Shown here in pieces: positions 26,789-35,388 of a stretch of 64,000 bases of DNA (position 1 is its first letter; each line of letters opens with the position of its first letter). Source of the DNA: CAWDVR01 sp044869805 (lineage in GTDB: Bacteria > Acidobacteriota > Thermoanaerobaculia > Multivoradales > SZUA-115); the NCBI GenBank assembly GCA_044869805.1, contig JBIOXV010000155.1:1-64000 (forward strand), written 5' to 3'. Under the pieces are notes generated by a model. That model had not been told where the DNA came from. It did not search any database and saw only the letters and a list, made by a program, of their open reading frames with translations. The translations under genes were made by a program, and so were the position numbers.

Positions 26789-27664
26789 GTGATCCGCTTC
26801 TTCAACGTCGGTAAGCGCTACTTCGGCGACCAGCTCGCGCTCTCCGATCTCACCTTCCACATCCCGCGTGGCGAGCTGGTTTTCCTGACCGGCGCGAGCG
26901 GCGCCGGCAAGACCACGCTGCTCAAGCTGATCTTCCGCCAGGAGGCCCCGACCACGGGCCAGATCCTGGTCAACGGCCGCAACGTCTCCTCGATCCCGGA
27001 GAGCAAGATCCCTTACCTCCGGCGCACGATCGGCGTGGTGTTCCAAGACTTCCGCTTGATCCCCCGCCAGACCGTGCTCGAGAACGTCACCTTCCTGCCC
27101 CGCATCTTGGGCATGGACTTGGGCGTGCGCAAGCGCCTCGCCTTCGAGGCGCTGCGGCGGGTGGGCCTGGCCGACCGCGCCAACGCCTTCCCTCAGCACC
27201 TGTCGGGAGGCGAGCAGCAGCGGGTGGCCATCGCGCGCGCGATCATCAACGAGCCGGAGCTGCTGATCGCCGACGAGCCCACCGGCAACCTCGACCCCGA
27301 CCTGTCGCGCGAGATCGTCCGCCTGTTCCTCGAGATCAATCGGCGTGGCACGACGGTGATCCTCGCCACTCACGACCGCGACCTGATCCATCGCGTCGGC
27401 GGCAGGATCCTGACCCTCGACCACGGCCGCCTGGTCGGCGACCAGACCCTCCCTGCCAGCGATCCCGACTTCGACATCCCCGGGGCTCTCGCGGCCGAGA
27501 GCGCGACCGAGGACGCCGGCCCGGTCGACGTCGACCAGGCGCCGGCCGCACCGCCGGGCAAAGGGGGCGAGGCCGAGCCCGTGCCGGCCCTGGCCGCGGC
27601 CGCGGAGGCCCAGGAAGGCGCCACGGAAGGCGCCCCGGAAAGTGCCACGGAAGGCGGCGCATGA
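26789..27664 (+). CDS. ftsE: Cell-division ABC transporter ATPase FtsE with C-terminal extension
   Basis: A 291-residue ATPase. Walker A GASGAGKTT (~residue 36), Q-loop 'VVFQDFRLIP', signature LSGGEQQR, Walker B 'LLIADEPTGNLD' and H-loop 'ILATHD' are complete and close to canonical FtsE. FtsE is usually about 220-230 residues; here about 60 residues of Ala/Glu/Pro-rich, acidic, probably disordered sequence follow. It starts at the GTG at 26789. It overlaps ftsX by ATGA. FtsEX uses ATP to switch a periplasmic peptidoglycan hydrolase at the septum. Confidence 0.93.
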   Translation: MIRFFNVGKRYFGDQLALSDLTFHIPRGELVFLTGASGAGKTTLLKLIFRQEAPTTGQILVNGRNVSSIPESKIPYLRRTIGVVFQDFRLIPRQTVLENVTFLPRILGMDLGVRKRLAFEALRRVGLADRANAFPQHLSGGEQQRVAIARAIINEPELLIADEPTGNLDPDLSREIVRLFLEINRRGTTVILATHDRDLIHRVGGRILTLDHGRLVGDQTLPASDPDFDIPGALAAESATEDAGPVDVDQAPAAPPGKGGEAEPVPALAAAAEAQEGATEGAPESATEGGA

Positions 27665-28569
27665 CGCTGCGCAAGGCGCTCGTCTACTTCTTCCGCGAGG
27701 CGGCGCTCAACCTGCTGCGGAGCTGGAAAGTGAGCCTGGTGGCGGTCGCCACCATCGCGGTCAGCCTGTTCGTGGGCGGTGCGTTCCTGCTGCTCTCCGG
27801 CAACCTCGGGGCGTTGGTCGAGCAATGGCGCCGGGAAACCAAGGTGATGGTGTACCTGTCACCCACAGCTTCGGCAGCGGAGACGGAAGCGCTGGCCGCA
27901 GAGGCTCGCGCTCTGCCCTGGGTGACGGGCGTGGAAACGGTGGCGGAGGAGGTGGCGCGCCAGCGCTTCCAGCGCCTCTTCCCCAGCCTCTCCGAGCTGG
28001 TCGAGGGTGGCGCTCAGGAGCCCCTGCCGGCTTCGCTGGAGGTGGCCTTCGACCCCCGGCGTGCGGAGCCGCGGGCCTTTGCCACCTGGATCGCCGATTG
28101 GAAGCAGCGCCCCGCCGTGGCCATGGTGGACGACGACCGCGAGTGGCTTGCCGAGCTCGCCACCATCGTGGCGCTGGCGCGCGGCCTCGGGCTGGGCCTC
28201 GGTCTGGTGCTGCTGGCGGCGGCGGTGTTCACCATCGCCAGCGTGGTCCGCCTGACCGCTTACCTCTACCACGACGAGATCTCGATCATGCGGCTGGTGG
28301 GCGCCACCGAGTTCTTCATCCGCGGCCCCTTCTACGCCGAGGGCCTGCTGCAGGGCCTGCTGGGCGCCGTGGTCGCGGCCGGCGGCCTCTTCGCCGCCTT
28401 CCAGGCGCTCGCTCCCCGCGCCGCGGAGTCGGCGTGGGGAGCCCTGGTGCTGGGCCGCTTCCTTCCCCTCTCGCAGCTCGCCGCCCTGGTGGCGCTCGGC
28501 GCCGCCGCGGGCCTGGTGGGAGCCGTGGCCTCGCTGCGCCGCGAGAAGCTCGCGGTGGTCGAGGAGTAG
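27661..28569 (+). CDS. ftsX: Cell-division ABC transporter permease FtsX
   Basis: A 302-residue membrane protein with the FtsX order: short cytoplasmic N-terminus ('KALVYFFREAALNLLRSWKVS'), first span (~residues 22-45), a periplasmic extracellular domain to ~170 carrying 'KVMVYLSPTASAAETEAL', then three spans with 'RLTAYLYHDEISIMRLVGATEFFIRGPF' between spans two and three. The periplasmic lobe recruits the wall hydrolase in other bacteria; no EnvC or RipC-like partner is adjacent. Translation is coupled to ftsE. Confidence 0.93.
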   Translation: MTLRKALVYFFREAALNLLRSWKVSLVAVATIAVSLFVGGAFLLLSGNLGALVEQWRRETKVMVYLSPTASAAETEALAAEARALPWVTGVETVAEEVARQRFQRLFPSLSELVEGGAQEPLPASLEVAFDPRRAEPRAFATWIADWKQRPAVAMVDDDREWLAELATIVALARGLGLGLGLVLLAAAVFTIASVVRLTAYLYHDEISIMRLVGATEFFIRGPFYAEGLLQGLLGAVVAAGGLFAAFQALAPRAAESAWGALVLGRFLPLSQLAALVALGAAAGLVGAVASLRREKLAVVEE

Positions 28570-28597
28570 AGGCCAGGGGAGCAGCGAGCAGGGGCGC

Positions 28598-28630
28598 AAA
28601 GAAAAGGGGCGCGACCCGCGTCGCGCCCCT
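28598..28630 (-). terminator. Intrinsic terminator of the OmpA-family gene
   Basis: An 11-bp perfect stem (28605-28615 with 28620-28630, 4-base loop) is followed on the minus strand by TTTTCTTT. It lies 28 bases past the minus-strand stop codon. Read on the plus strand it could also slow polymerase leaving ftsX, but there is no T-tract in that direction. Confidence 0.85.
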
Positions 28631-28657
28631 GCTCTCCGACCCGCGGAGCGGCGGTTC

Positions 28658-30016
28658 CTACCGCACCTTCAGGATGATCACCGCGCGGCGGTTCTGCGCT
28701 CGGCCGGCGGCCGTCGAGTTGTCGCCCACCGGATCGGCGGAGCCACGGCCCTCGGTGGTGATGCGTGCCGGGTCGATGCCGTGCCGGGTCACGAGATAGC
28801 TCTTCACCGCGTCGGCACGTTGCTCGCTGATGCGCTGGTTGCTCGACTCCCCACCGTAGCTGTCCGAGTAGCCGATGACCAGGGCGTAGCGATCTGCGTC
28901 GTTCTTCATTCGCAGCGCCACCTCGTCGAGGGTCGCCTTGCAGCGGTTGTCCACCCGCGCGCTACCGGCCGCGAACTGGCACACCTCTTCGATAGTCGGC
29001 GGCGGAGGCGGCGGTGGCGGCGGCGGTGGTGCCGGAGGCGGTGGCGGCGGAGGCGGCGGCGGTGGTGCCGGAGGCGGTGGCGGCGGTGGAGGCTCCTCGA
29101 CCGGCGGCGGCGGCGGAGGCGGAGGCTCCGGCCGCGGGAAGTAGGTCAGGCCGATCAAGCCGCCCAGCGGGCAGAAGGTATCGGTGTCGTCGACCTGCGC
29201 GAGGTTGGTGCGGAAGCCGAAGTTGAACGCCCACTCCGAGTCGTCCCCCAGCCACAGCCGGCCGCCCGTGATGAGGTCGATGTCGTCGTCCGGCTTGGAA
29301 TCGCCGCCGTTGTAGATCGTGGCTCCCAGCTCGGTGATCCAGGCCAGGCGGTCGTTGACGTCGAAGGCGTAGCCGACGCCGGCCAGGATCTCCTCGGCGA
29401 CGTCGAAGCTCGAGCCCTGGTCGGGGTCGGTGTCGCCGGGATCGCGGTAGCCGAGGTTGAGCACCCAGCCGCGCACGTCGTAGGCGAGGCCGATGCCGAA
29501 GCCCGGATCGCCGGTCACCAGGCCCTCGTCGTCATCGCCGGTGGGCAGCTCCGCGAAGGCGTTCAGCGCGAAGCCGCTGTCGTCCTCCGAGTAGAGCGTC
29601 CACTTGGCGCCGACGCGGACGTTGCCGATGCCGTTGGCGTCGACCTCGTTGGTCACGAAGTGGCCGTTGACGAAGCCGGTCGTCCGGTTCTCTGAGCCGT
29701 CGAGAATGTCGTAGGGCGCCATCACGGAGATCTCGAAGCGGTCCGTGATGCCGTACGCCACGCTGGCGCTCAGGCGGTGGAAGTCGTAGGCCAGGTCGTT
29801 GGTGAAGTTGGGAGGGGTGGGAGCCGGCGCCACCGCGCGGTCCCAGTTGTTGTAGTAAAGCCCGAACGACCACTCACCCTGCGGCAGGGTGGTGCCGGTG
29901 AAGAGGCTGAAGTAGCCCGTTTCGCCGGTGATGGTCGGGCCGTTGGCGCCGTCGTCGGCGTAGCCGGCGCCCGCTAGCAGGCCGAGAACAGCGCACCAAG
30001 CAATTCTCCGTTTCAT
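28658..30016 (-). CDS. OmpA-family outer-membrane protein with poly-proline linker
   Basis: A 452-residue protein. The signal peptide is residues 1-20 (GYA-D). Residues 21-293 form a beta-barrel-like region with regular strands and Asp-rich loops. Residues 294-340 are almost pure proline with a few Glu, Val and Ala. Residues 341-452 are an OmpA peptidoglycan-binding domain: 'QFAAGSARVDN', 'YSDSYGGESSNQRISEQRADAV', 'ITTEGRGSADPVGDN', 'NRRAVIIL'. The barrel anchors in the outer membrane and the C-terminal domain grips the wall. It has its own terminator. Confidence 0.9.
   Translation of the reverse strand: MKRRIAWCAVLGLLAGAGYADDGANGPTITGETGYFSLFTGTTLPQGEWSFGLYYNNWDRAVAPAPTPPNFTNDLAYDFHRLSASVAYGITDRFEISVMAPYDILDGSENRTTGFVNGHFVTNEVDANGIGNVRVGAKWTLYSEDDSGFALNAFAELPTGDDDEGLVTGDPGFGIGLAYDVRGWVLNLGYRDPGDTDPDQGSSFDVAEEILAGVGYAFDVNDRLAWITELGATIYNGGDSKPDDDIDLITGGRLWLGDDSEWAFNFGFRTNLAQVDDTDTFCPLGGLIGLTYFPRPEPPPPPPPPVEEPPPPPPPPAPPPPPPPPPPPAPPPPPPPPPPPTIEEVCQFAAGSARVDNRCKATLDEVALRMKNDADRYALVIGYSDSYGGESSNQRISEQRADAVKSYLVTRHGIDPARITTEGRGSADPVGDNSTAAGRAQNRRAVIILKVR
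28997..29137 (-). repeat. GC-rich proline-codon repeat tract
   Basis: About 140 bases of near-uninterrupted CCG/CCA/CCT-type codons encode the poly-proline linker of the OmpA-family protein. The GGCGGTGGCGG-type units on the plus strand invite slippage, so the linker length may vary between strains or be misassembled. Confidence 0.8.
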
Positions 30017-30116
30017 CGCATTCCCCCATTTCTTGGTCGCCGAGACTCGAGGCGCTCGATGGAATCTCGGTATCTCTACAATCCAGCTCAAGATGGTAGC
30101 ACAAGCGACTCGTCGC

Positions 30117-30140
30117 GGACCCCCCGGTCGCGGGGGGTCC
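30117..30140 (-). terminator. Hairpin downstream of the DUF4388 gene
   Basis: GGACCCCCC (30117-30125) pairs with GGGGGGTCC (30132-30140) around a 6-base loop, 22 bases beyond the minus-strand stop at 30162. No T-tract follows on that strand, so the stem is strong but the mechanism is uncertain. Confidence 0.45.
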
Positions 30141-30161
30141 AGCGGGCGGGAAAAAGGCCGG

Positions 30162-30983
30162 TCAGCGCGAGGAGAGGAGCTGGGTCACGCGGTCGAGGAA
30201 CGCCTTGCCCTGGGCCGCGCCGAGGTCGGCGGAGAGGACTTTCTCCGCGGCCCGCACCAGGTCGAGCAGGGCGTCGACCTTGCGACCGCCGGCTAGCTCG
30301 GCCTGGCTCAGGCGGTACGGGGCGTCGAGGGCACCGGGCTGGCCGTGGGTGCCGAGTAGGCCGCGGGCCATCTGGTGCACCTGCTCGAGGACCGCCCCGG
30401 CGTCGTCGGTCGAGAGCTTCTGCAGGCGCTCCACGGCCAGGTTGCCGAAGTCCTCGTCGAGGGCAATCAGGCCGGAGGTGATCATGCCGTAGAGCAGCTT
30501 GCAGACGTCGAACGGGCTCTCCCCCAGGGCGAGAGCGATCTCCTCGATCGAGCGCCGCTCGTCGATCTTCGAGATCAGGCCCCACTCCGCCGGCGACAGC
30601 GAGACCGAGGTCCTCTTGGCCTGGTTGGTGAAGACCGGCACCAGGCGCGTGGAGGGGATGCGCTTGCCGAGCACCTGCCACTCGTCGATGCGGCGCGCCG
30701 CCTCCATCAGCAGGTTGGTGTTCGAGCGCTTGATGGTGGTGGCCGGGGAGGTCTTGCCGGGGTGGAACACGAACTCGCCTTCGTTCCACACCGCCAGCTC
30801 GTAGACCGCCTCTTCGCCTTCTAGGTTGCCGGCCTTGGCATGCACGATCTGGCCGTCGCGCAGGAAGATCTCGCCACTCGCGCCGCCGCTCCTCAGGCTG
30901 AAGACACCGGTCTTGCCCGAAACCGAGACGAGCTGCACGATGTCTGGAAGCGGAAGTTCCTTTAGGGAGCCCTGAAAAGCCAT
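30162..30983 (-). CDS. DUF4388 (PATAN) domain protein
   Basis: A 273-residue protein. The first ~100 residues carry the DUF4388 pattern: 'GSLKELPLPDIVQLVSVSGKTGVFSL' then 'GEIFLRDGQIVHAKAGNLEGEEAVYEL' and 'GEFVFHPG'. PATAN domains occur in signalling and gliding/motility regulators of Myxococcota and Acidobacteriota. The C-terminal part is helical without a named domain; 'TSVSLSPAEWGLISKIDERRSIEEI' suggests a winged-helix-like segment. It lies 116 bases downstream of ruvC with a TATACT -10 between them. Confidence 0.85.
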   Translation of the reverse strand: MAFQGSLKELPLPDIVQLVSVSGKTGVFSLRSGGASGEIFLRDGQIVHAKAGNLEGEEAVYELAVWNEGEFVFHPGKTSPATTIKRSNTNLLMEAARRIDEWQVLGKRIPSTRLVPVFTNQAKRTSVSLSPAEWGLISKIDERRSIEEIALALGESPFDVCKLLYGMITSGLIALDEDFGNLAVERLQKLSTDDAGAVLEQVHQMARGLLGTHGQPGALDAPYRLSQAELAGGRKVDALLDLVRAAEKVLSADLGAAQGKAFLDRVTQLLSSR

Positions 30984-31039
30984 CGCACCTCGGCTTTGTG
31001 ATTGTGGGATTGGCTCGCGGCCCTGGCCGCCGGGTGCTT

Positions 31040-31045
31040 AGTATA
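31040..31045 (-). promoter_or_regulatory. Possible -10 element of the DUF4388 gene
   Basis: The minus strand reads TATACT (5 of 6 consensus) about 57 bases before the ATG at 30983. No good -35 hexamer is visible at the usual distance. Confidence 0.4.
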
Positions 31046-31099
31046 TGGCGAGGGTTCCGAACTTCGGCGGCCTGGCCGGTACTTTGTCCCTGCCGCCGC

Positions 31100-31603
31100 T
31101 CAGGCTCGCGGCCGCGCGGCCTGGAGCGCATCCATCCGCAGCCGGTGCGCGCAGCACACCGCGACCGCCAGCGCATCCGTGGCGTCGGCGGCCAGGGGGT
31201 CGGCCGGCAAGCGGAGCAGCAGGCGCACCATTTTCGCCACTTGGCCCTTCTCGGCACGGCCGTTGCCGGCCACCGCCAGCTTCACCTCGGCGGGAGAGAA
31301 CTCGCGGATCTCGGCGCCGGCGAGCGCCACGGTGGCGAGCAGGGCGCCGCGCGCCTCGGCGAGGACGATCAGCGAGCGCGAGTTGATGCCGCGGTAGGGC
31401 GTCTCGATCGCCACCAGGTCCGGCTGCCAGCGGGCGAGGAGCTCCCGCGCCTCGCTCGCGAGCTGCGCCAGGCGGGCGGGCAGCAGGTTGCCCCGGGTGG
31501 AGGTCACGCGCCCCACGGCCAGGCTCTCGAGCCGCGAGCCGACGATCTGCACGACGCCGAAGCCGGTGTGGATGCTGCCGGGATCGAACCCCAGGATGCG
31601 CAC
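31100..31603 (-). CDS. ruvC: Holliday junction resolvase RuvC
   Basis: A 167-residue endonuclease that cuts Holliday junctions symmetrically. All four catalytic acids are in place: D7 ('FDPGS'), E67 ('AIETPY'), D140 and D143 ('ADATDALAVA'). 'FSPAEVKLAVAGNGRAEKGQV' is the conserved DNA-contact region. ruvA and ruvB are not adjacent; it stands upstream of the DUF4388 gene on the minus strand. Confidence 0.96.
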   Translation of the reverse strand: MRILGFDPGSIHTGFGVVQIVGSRLESLAVGRVTSTRGNLLPARLAQLASEARELLARWQPDLVAIETPYRGINSRSLIVLAEARGALLATVALAGAEIREFSPAEVKLAVAGNGRAEKGQVAKMVRLLLRLPADPLAADATDALAVAVCCAHRLRMDALQAARPRA

Positions 31604-31772
31604 GGTCTCACGAGCCTCGAAGCGCGAGCCGAGCCGGCGATCCGTTCACGGATGGCATGGTGAGCCGCATTCTAGGTCCAGCGCTTGCGCCGATCCAAAG
31701 CCAGCCTGAGCGCTCAGCGCGTGAAATCGAGCTAAGTGCAACTAGGGGCAGGATTTCTCGGCCTGAGCAGAA

Positions 31773-31801
31773 TTGACTCGGGGGGCCTTGAGTGCTAGAA
31801 A
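31773..31801 (+). promoter_or_regulatory. Sigma-70 promoter of the receiver-kinase-TonB gene
   Basis: TTGACT at 31773-31778 and TAGAAA at 31796-31801 have a 17-base spacer. The predicted start near 31808 leaves a leader of about 30 bases containing CGGAG before the ATG at 31837. The rest of the 233-base gap down to ruvC holds nothing else recognisable. Confidence 0.65.
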
Positions 31802-31836
31802 GGGTTTCTCCAACGAGAGTTCCCGGAGCTACAATC

Positions 31837-34800
31837 ATGCCGCAGATCTTCGTCGTCGAGCCCGAGAGCCGCTATGTGGAGCGCATCCGCGACGCGCTGG
31901 CCAACGACGCCGGCTGGTCGGTGGTGGCGCACGAGCGGGCGGAACGGGCTCTGCAAGCGGCGGCCGGCACGGCCCCGGACCTGGTCCTGGTCAACGTCGA
32001 GGTGGACGGCGCCGAAGTGCTGCTCTCCACCTTCGCGCGCCAGCGAGGAGGGCGCGGCGCGATCGCGCTGCTGCCGGAGCGCCGGGGCGGCGAGGCCGAG
32101 GCCTTCCGCGGCCGGGCCGACGCCGTGCTCGTCAAGCCGTTCGCCGAGCAGGACCTGCGGGTGGCGGCGAGGCGGGTGCTGGCCGGCGGCAAGGAAGCGC
32201 TCGATGCCACCGGCCACAAGCTCACTTCCGCCGAGATCTTCGGCGATCTCCTGGCCGAGTTCCAGGAGTCGCCGGCCAGCCGGCGCTCGGTGGCCGTCGA
32301 CGACGACGAGATCAACCGCAAGCTCGAGGAAACGCTCTCCGGCGTGCTGGGCGCGCAGCGCAAGCCGCCGGCACCTGCTCCTGCGGTCGCCGTCTCGCCG
32401 GCTGCCGCCACCTCGGTTGCTGCCGCTTCGGCGGCCGCCGCTGCCCCGAAGAAGCCGAAGTCGGCCACGGACGTCGACTCGCTGCTCTCCAAGCTCGACC
32501 TCGAGCACGGCAGGAGCAAGCCGGCACCCAGGCCGGCCCCGGCAGCGGTCCCTTCCGCGGCGAGCTCTCCCGCGACGGGCCAGAGCGCACCGGCACCGCG
32601 CGTAGCGCCCCCGGCATCCCCGATCCCGAGTGCGCCGCCTCCGAGCCCAGTGTCGGCCGGCGCCCCGCCCGTCACGCCGGGCGCGGGGCCGGCCGCCGCG
32701 CCTGCGCCGCGGCCGGCCTTCGCTTCCATGGAGACCCCGCTCAGCGCCGCGCCGACACTCAAGATGGAGCTGCCGCCGCTCGCCGCATTGGAGCCGCCCT
32801 CTGTGGTCCCGATGGCGGCGCCACCGCCCTCGCCACCGATCCCGCCACCGCTGGCGGCGCCGCCGGTGCACGTGGCCCCTGTGCACGTCGCCTCGGAGGC
32901 CGCGGTCACGCAGCGCATCCCGGTGTCCGGGCTGCCGGGCGTCGAAGGCCGCGAGTTCGGCCAGTACGCGCTGCTCGAGAAGATCGCCGTCGGCGGCATG
33001 GCCGAGGTGTGGAAGGCGCGCATGAAGGGCGTCGAGGGCTTCCAGAAGACGGTGGCCATCAAGAAAATTCTGCCCCACCTCACCGACAACTCGGCCTTCC
33101 TCAGCATGTTCATCGACGAGGCCAAGCTCGCCGCCCAGCTCGCCCATCCCAACATCACCCACATCTACGACCTGGGCAAGATCGGCCCCGACTACTACAT
33201 CGCCATGGAGTACGTCGAGGGCCGCAACCTGCGCGCCCTGCTCAACGCAGCGCGGCGGCAGGGCGTGCGCTTCCCCCTCGGCCTGGCGCTGATGATCGGC
33301 GCCCGGCTGGCGAGCGCCCTCGACTACGCCCATCGCAAGAAGGGATTCGACGGCCACGAGCTCGGCCTGGTGCACCGCGACGTGTCGCCGCAGAACGTGC
33401 TGATCAGCAACGAGGGCGACATCAAGCTCTGCGACTTCGGCATCGTCAAGGCGGTTTCGAAGGCGAGCCACACGCAGATGGGCGCGCTCAAGGGAAAGCT
33501 CCAGTACATGTCACCCGAGCAGGCGTGGGGCCGCCAGGTGGACGGGCGCTCCGATCTCTTCTCGCTGGGGGCGATCCTGTTCGAGATGCTCACCGGCCGG
33601 CGCCTGTTCCCGGGCGAGAACGAGATCTCGGTCCTCGAGGCGGTGCGCGAGTGCCGCATCGAGGCCCCCAAGGCGCTCGTCCCCTCGATTCCGGACGAGG
33701 TGGACGCGCTAGTGCGCAAGGCCCTGGGCAGAGAGCCGGGCGACCGCTTCCAGACCGCCGGCGCCATGCAGCAGGCCCTGGAGCACGTGCTCTACGCGCT
33801 CAAGCCCTCGCAGGCGGACCTCGCCACCTTCGTGCACAAGCTGGCGAGCGGCCCCAGCCTGCCCGACACCGACAGCGGCTCGGTTCCCGGCGACAAGCTG
33901 GCGGCACCGTGGTCCGCGCCGGTGGCGCAGCCAGCGGCGCCGGTGCCGGCCGCCGAGCCGGTACGCGCTCGGCCCAGCGGATCGGCGCCGCGACCCGCGC
34001 CCAAGCCGGAGCCGGTGGCGCCTCCCTCCCGACTCTCCGCGTCCAGGGCCGAGGTGGTGGCGGTGCCGCCGCCCGCCGGCTCCGAGGTCGAGCTCGAGGA
34101 GGGCGGCAGCCGCGGCAAGACCGCGCTGATCGCCGCTATCGCGGCCACCGTGCTGCTGGGTGCCGTGGGGGTGTGGATGTTCATGGGCCGGGGCAAGAGT
34201 GGCGGACAGGCCCCGGCGGATGGGCAGGCGCCCCCGGCGGCCGAGGCGGCCGCCGACCCGACCTCGGTGCCGCCGACGGCAGAGGACGGGACGGCGGCGC
34301 TGCCCGCCGACGGCGCCGTGCCGCCGAGCGGCGAGACCGCGGTCCCTCCGGCCGCCGTCGCGACCTCCCCCAGCGCCGAGCCTGCAAACATGGACGTCGC
34401 GCAGCTCGTCGACCGCGAGCTCGCCAAGCGCGAGGAGGACCTGCGCCGAAAGCTCGAGGCGGAGCAGAAGAAGCTCGAGCAGAGGCTGGCCGAGGCCAAG
34501 GCCGCGGAAGAGCAACGCAAGGTCACAGAGCCTGCCAAGGAAGCTGCGCCACCCCCGCCCACCACGCCTCCGGTGAGCGCCGCTCCCGCGGAGCCCGAAC
34601 CGGCCCCGGTAGAGCCCGAGCCGGTGGCCGAAGGGCGCGTCGAGCCCGAGCGCCAGGCGGAGGCCGCGGCGCCTCCCGTCGCGCCCCCCGCGGCGCCGCA
34701 AGTCGAGCTGGGTCAGTTGGTCAAGATGGGTCCGGGGGTGGTTCCGCCCTCGCTTGTCACGTTCACCAAACCGGAGTATCCTGCCGTGGCCCGCCGCCTC

Positions 34801-35007
34801 AGGGTCGAAGGAACCGTCGAGGCGGAGGTGCTCGTCGACGAGAACGGAGCGGTTCGCGAGGCCCGTCTGAGCCAGCCGATCCGCCAGGACGTGGGGATCA
34901 ACGAGGCCGCTCTCGCAGCGGCCCGCGGTGCCAAGTTTCGGCCGGCGACGAAAGATGGCGTGCGAGTAAAGATTTGGACCAAGATCAAGATTCCCTTCAA
35001 GCTTTGA
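31837..35007 (+). CDS. Degenerate receiver - Ser/Thr kinase - TM - TonB C-terminal fusion
   Basis: A 1056-residue protein. Residues 1-115 are receiver-like but with N53 where the phospho-acceptor Asp should be, while K100 is kept. Residues 170-370 are a Pro/Ala linker. The kinase domain (~374-660) has G-loop 'AVGGMAEV', K409, H513-R-D515, D533-F-G and 'MSPEQ', so it looks active. Residues ~763-784 are a membrane span; 853-895 a Lys/Glu coiled coil; 975-1056 a TonB C-terminal domain ('KPEYPAVARRLRVEGTV', ending 'KIKIPFKL'). The topology places the kinase in the cytoplasm and the TonB domain in the periplasm. It heads a run with the coiled-coil gene, accD, folC and nth. An in-frame TTG-type start at 31792 is less likely. 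Confidence 0.88.
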   Translation: MPQIFVVEPESRYVERIRDALANDAGWSVVAHERAERALQAAAGTAPDLVLVNVEVDGAEVLLSTFARQRGGRGAIALLPERRGGEAEAFRGRADAVLVKPFAEQDLRVAARRVLAGGKEALDATGHKLTSAEIFGDLLAEFQESPASRRSVAVDDDEINRKLEETLSGVLGAQRKPPAPAPAVAVSPAAATSVAAASAAAAAPKKPKSATDVDSLLSKLDLEHGRSKPAPRPAPAAVPSAASSPATGQSAPAPRVAPPASPIPSAPPPSPVSAGAPPVTPGAGPAAAPAPRPAFASMETPLSAAPTLKMELPPLAALEPPSVVPMAAPPPSPPIPPPLAAPPVHVAPVHVASEAAVTQRIPVSGLPGVEGREFGQYALLEKIAVGGMAEVWKARMKGVEGFQKTVAIKKILPHLTDNSAFLSMFIDEAKLAAQLAHPNITHIYDLGKIGPDYYIAMEYVEGRNLRALLNAARRQGVRFPLGLALMIGARLASALDYAHRKKGFDGHELGLVHRDVSPQNVLISNEGDIKLCDFGIVKAVSKASHTQMGALKGKLQYMSPEQAWGRQVDGRSDLFSLGAILFEMLTGRRLFPGENEISVLEAVRECRIEAPKALVPSIPDEVDALVRKALGREPGDRFQTAGAMQQALEHVLYALKPSQADLATFVHKLASGPSLPDTDSGSVPGDKLAAPWSAPVAQPAAPVPAAEPVRARPSGSAPRPAPKPEPVAPPSRLSASRAEVVAVPPPAGSEVELEEGGSRGKTALIAAIAATVLLGAVGVWMFMGRGKSGGQAPADGQAPPAAEAAADPTSVPPTAEDGTAALPADGAVPPSGETAVPPAAVATSPSAEPANMDVAQLVDRELAKREEDLRRKLEAEQKKLEQRLAEAKAAEEQRKVTEPAKEAAPPPPTTPPVSAAPAEPEPAPVEPEPVAEGRVEPERQAEAAAPPVAPPAAPQVELGQLVKMGPGVVPPSLVTFTKPEYPAVARRLRVEGTVEAEVLVDENGAVREARLSQPIRQDVGINEAALAAARGAKFRPATKDGVRVKIWTKIKIPFKL

Positions 35008-35071
35008 GAGGGGCTCGTCGCCGGGACGCGCGGCAGGCTGGGGCGCGCCGAGGGCTACGGGGGAGGAGGCC

Positions 35072-35305
35072 ATGAGCCTGAACGATCAGCAGCGGAAGTT
35101 CTACGAGAACATCCTGGCGGTGACCAAGACCGAGATCGAGGACCTCGACCGGGAGATCGAAGAGGAGCTGGCCAAGGTCAAGGACCGGCTGGCCGAGCTC
35201 CAGAACGCCAAGAAAGCCTCGCGGCAGACTTACGACGCTGCCTGCCTGCGCCTCGGCATCCCCAACGACCTGGAAGAGGCGGACGACTCTTCCGCCGGAG
35301 CCTGA
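35072..35305 (+). CDS. Small coiled-coil protein
   Basis: A 77-residue acidic protein, nearly all helix. 'KTEIEDLDREIEEELAKVKDRLAELQNAKK' has regular heptads. No named domain is visible. It lies 64 bases after the receiver-kinase gene, with GGGAGGAGG before the ATG, and 83 bases before accD. It may be a partner or regulator of one of them; there is no direct evidence. Confidence 0.7.
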   Translation: MSLNDQQRKFYENILAVTKTEIEDLDREIEEELAKVKDRLAELQNAKKASRQTYDAACLRLGIPNDLEEADDSSAGA

Positions 35306-35388
35306 AGCGCGCCAGGCGCGAACCTCCGAAGCCCTGTTCTCCGCCATGACGCCTGCCCGCGAGGGCCGTCGCGCGCGGAATTCTCCTC

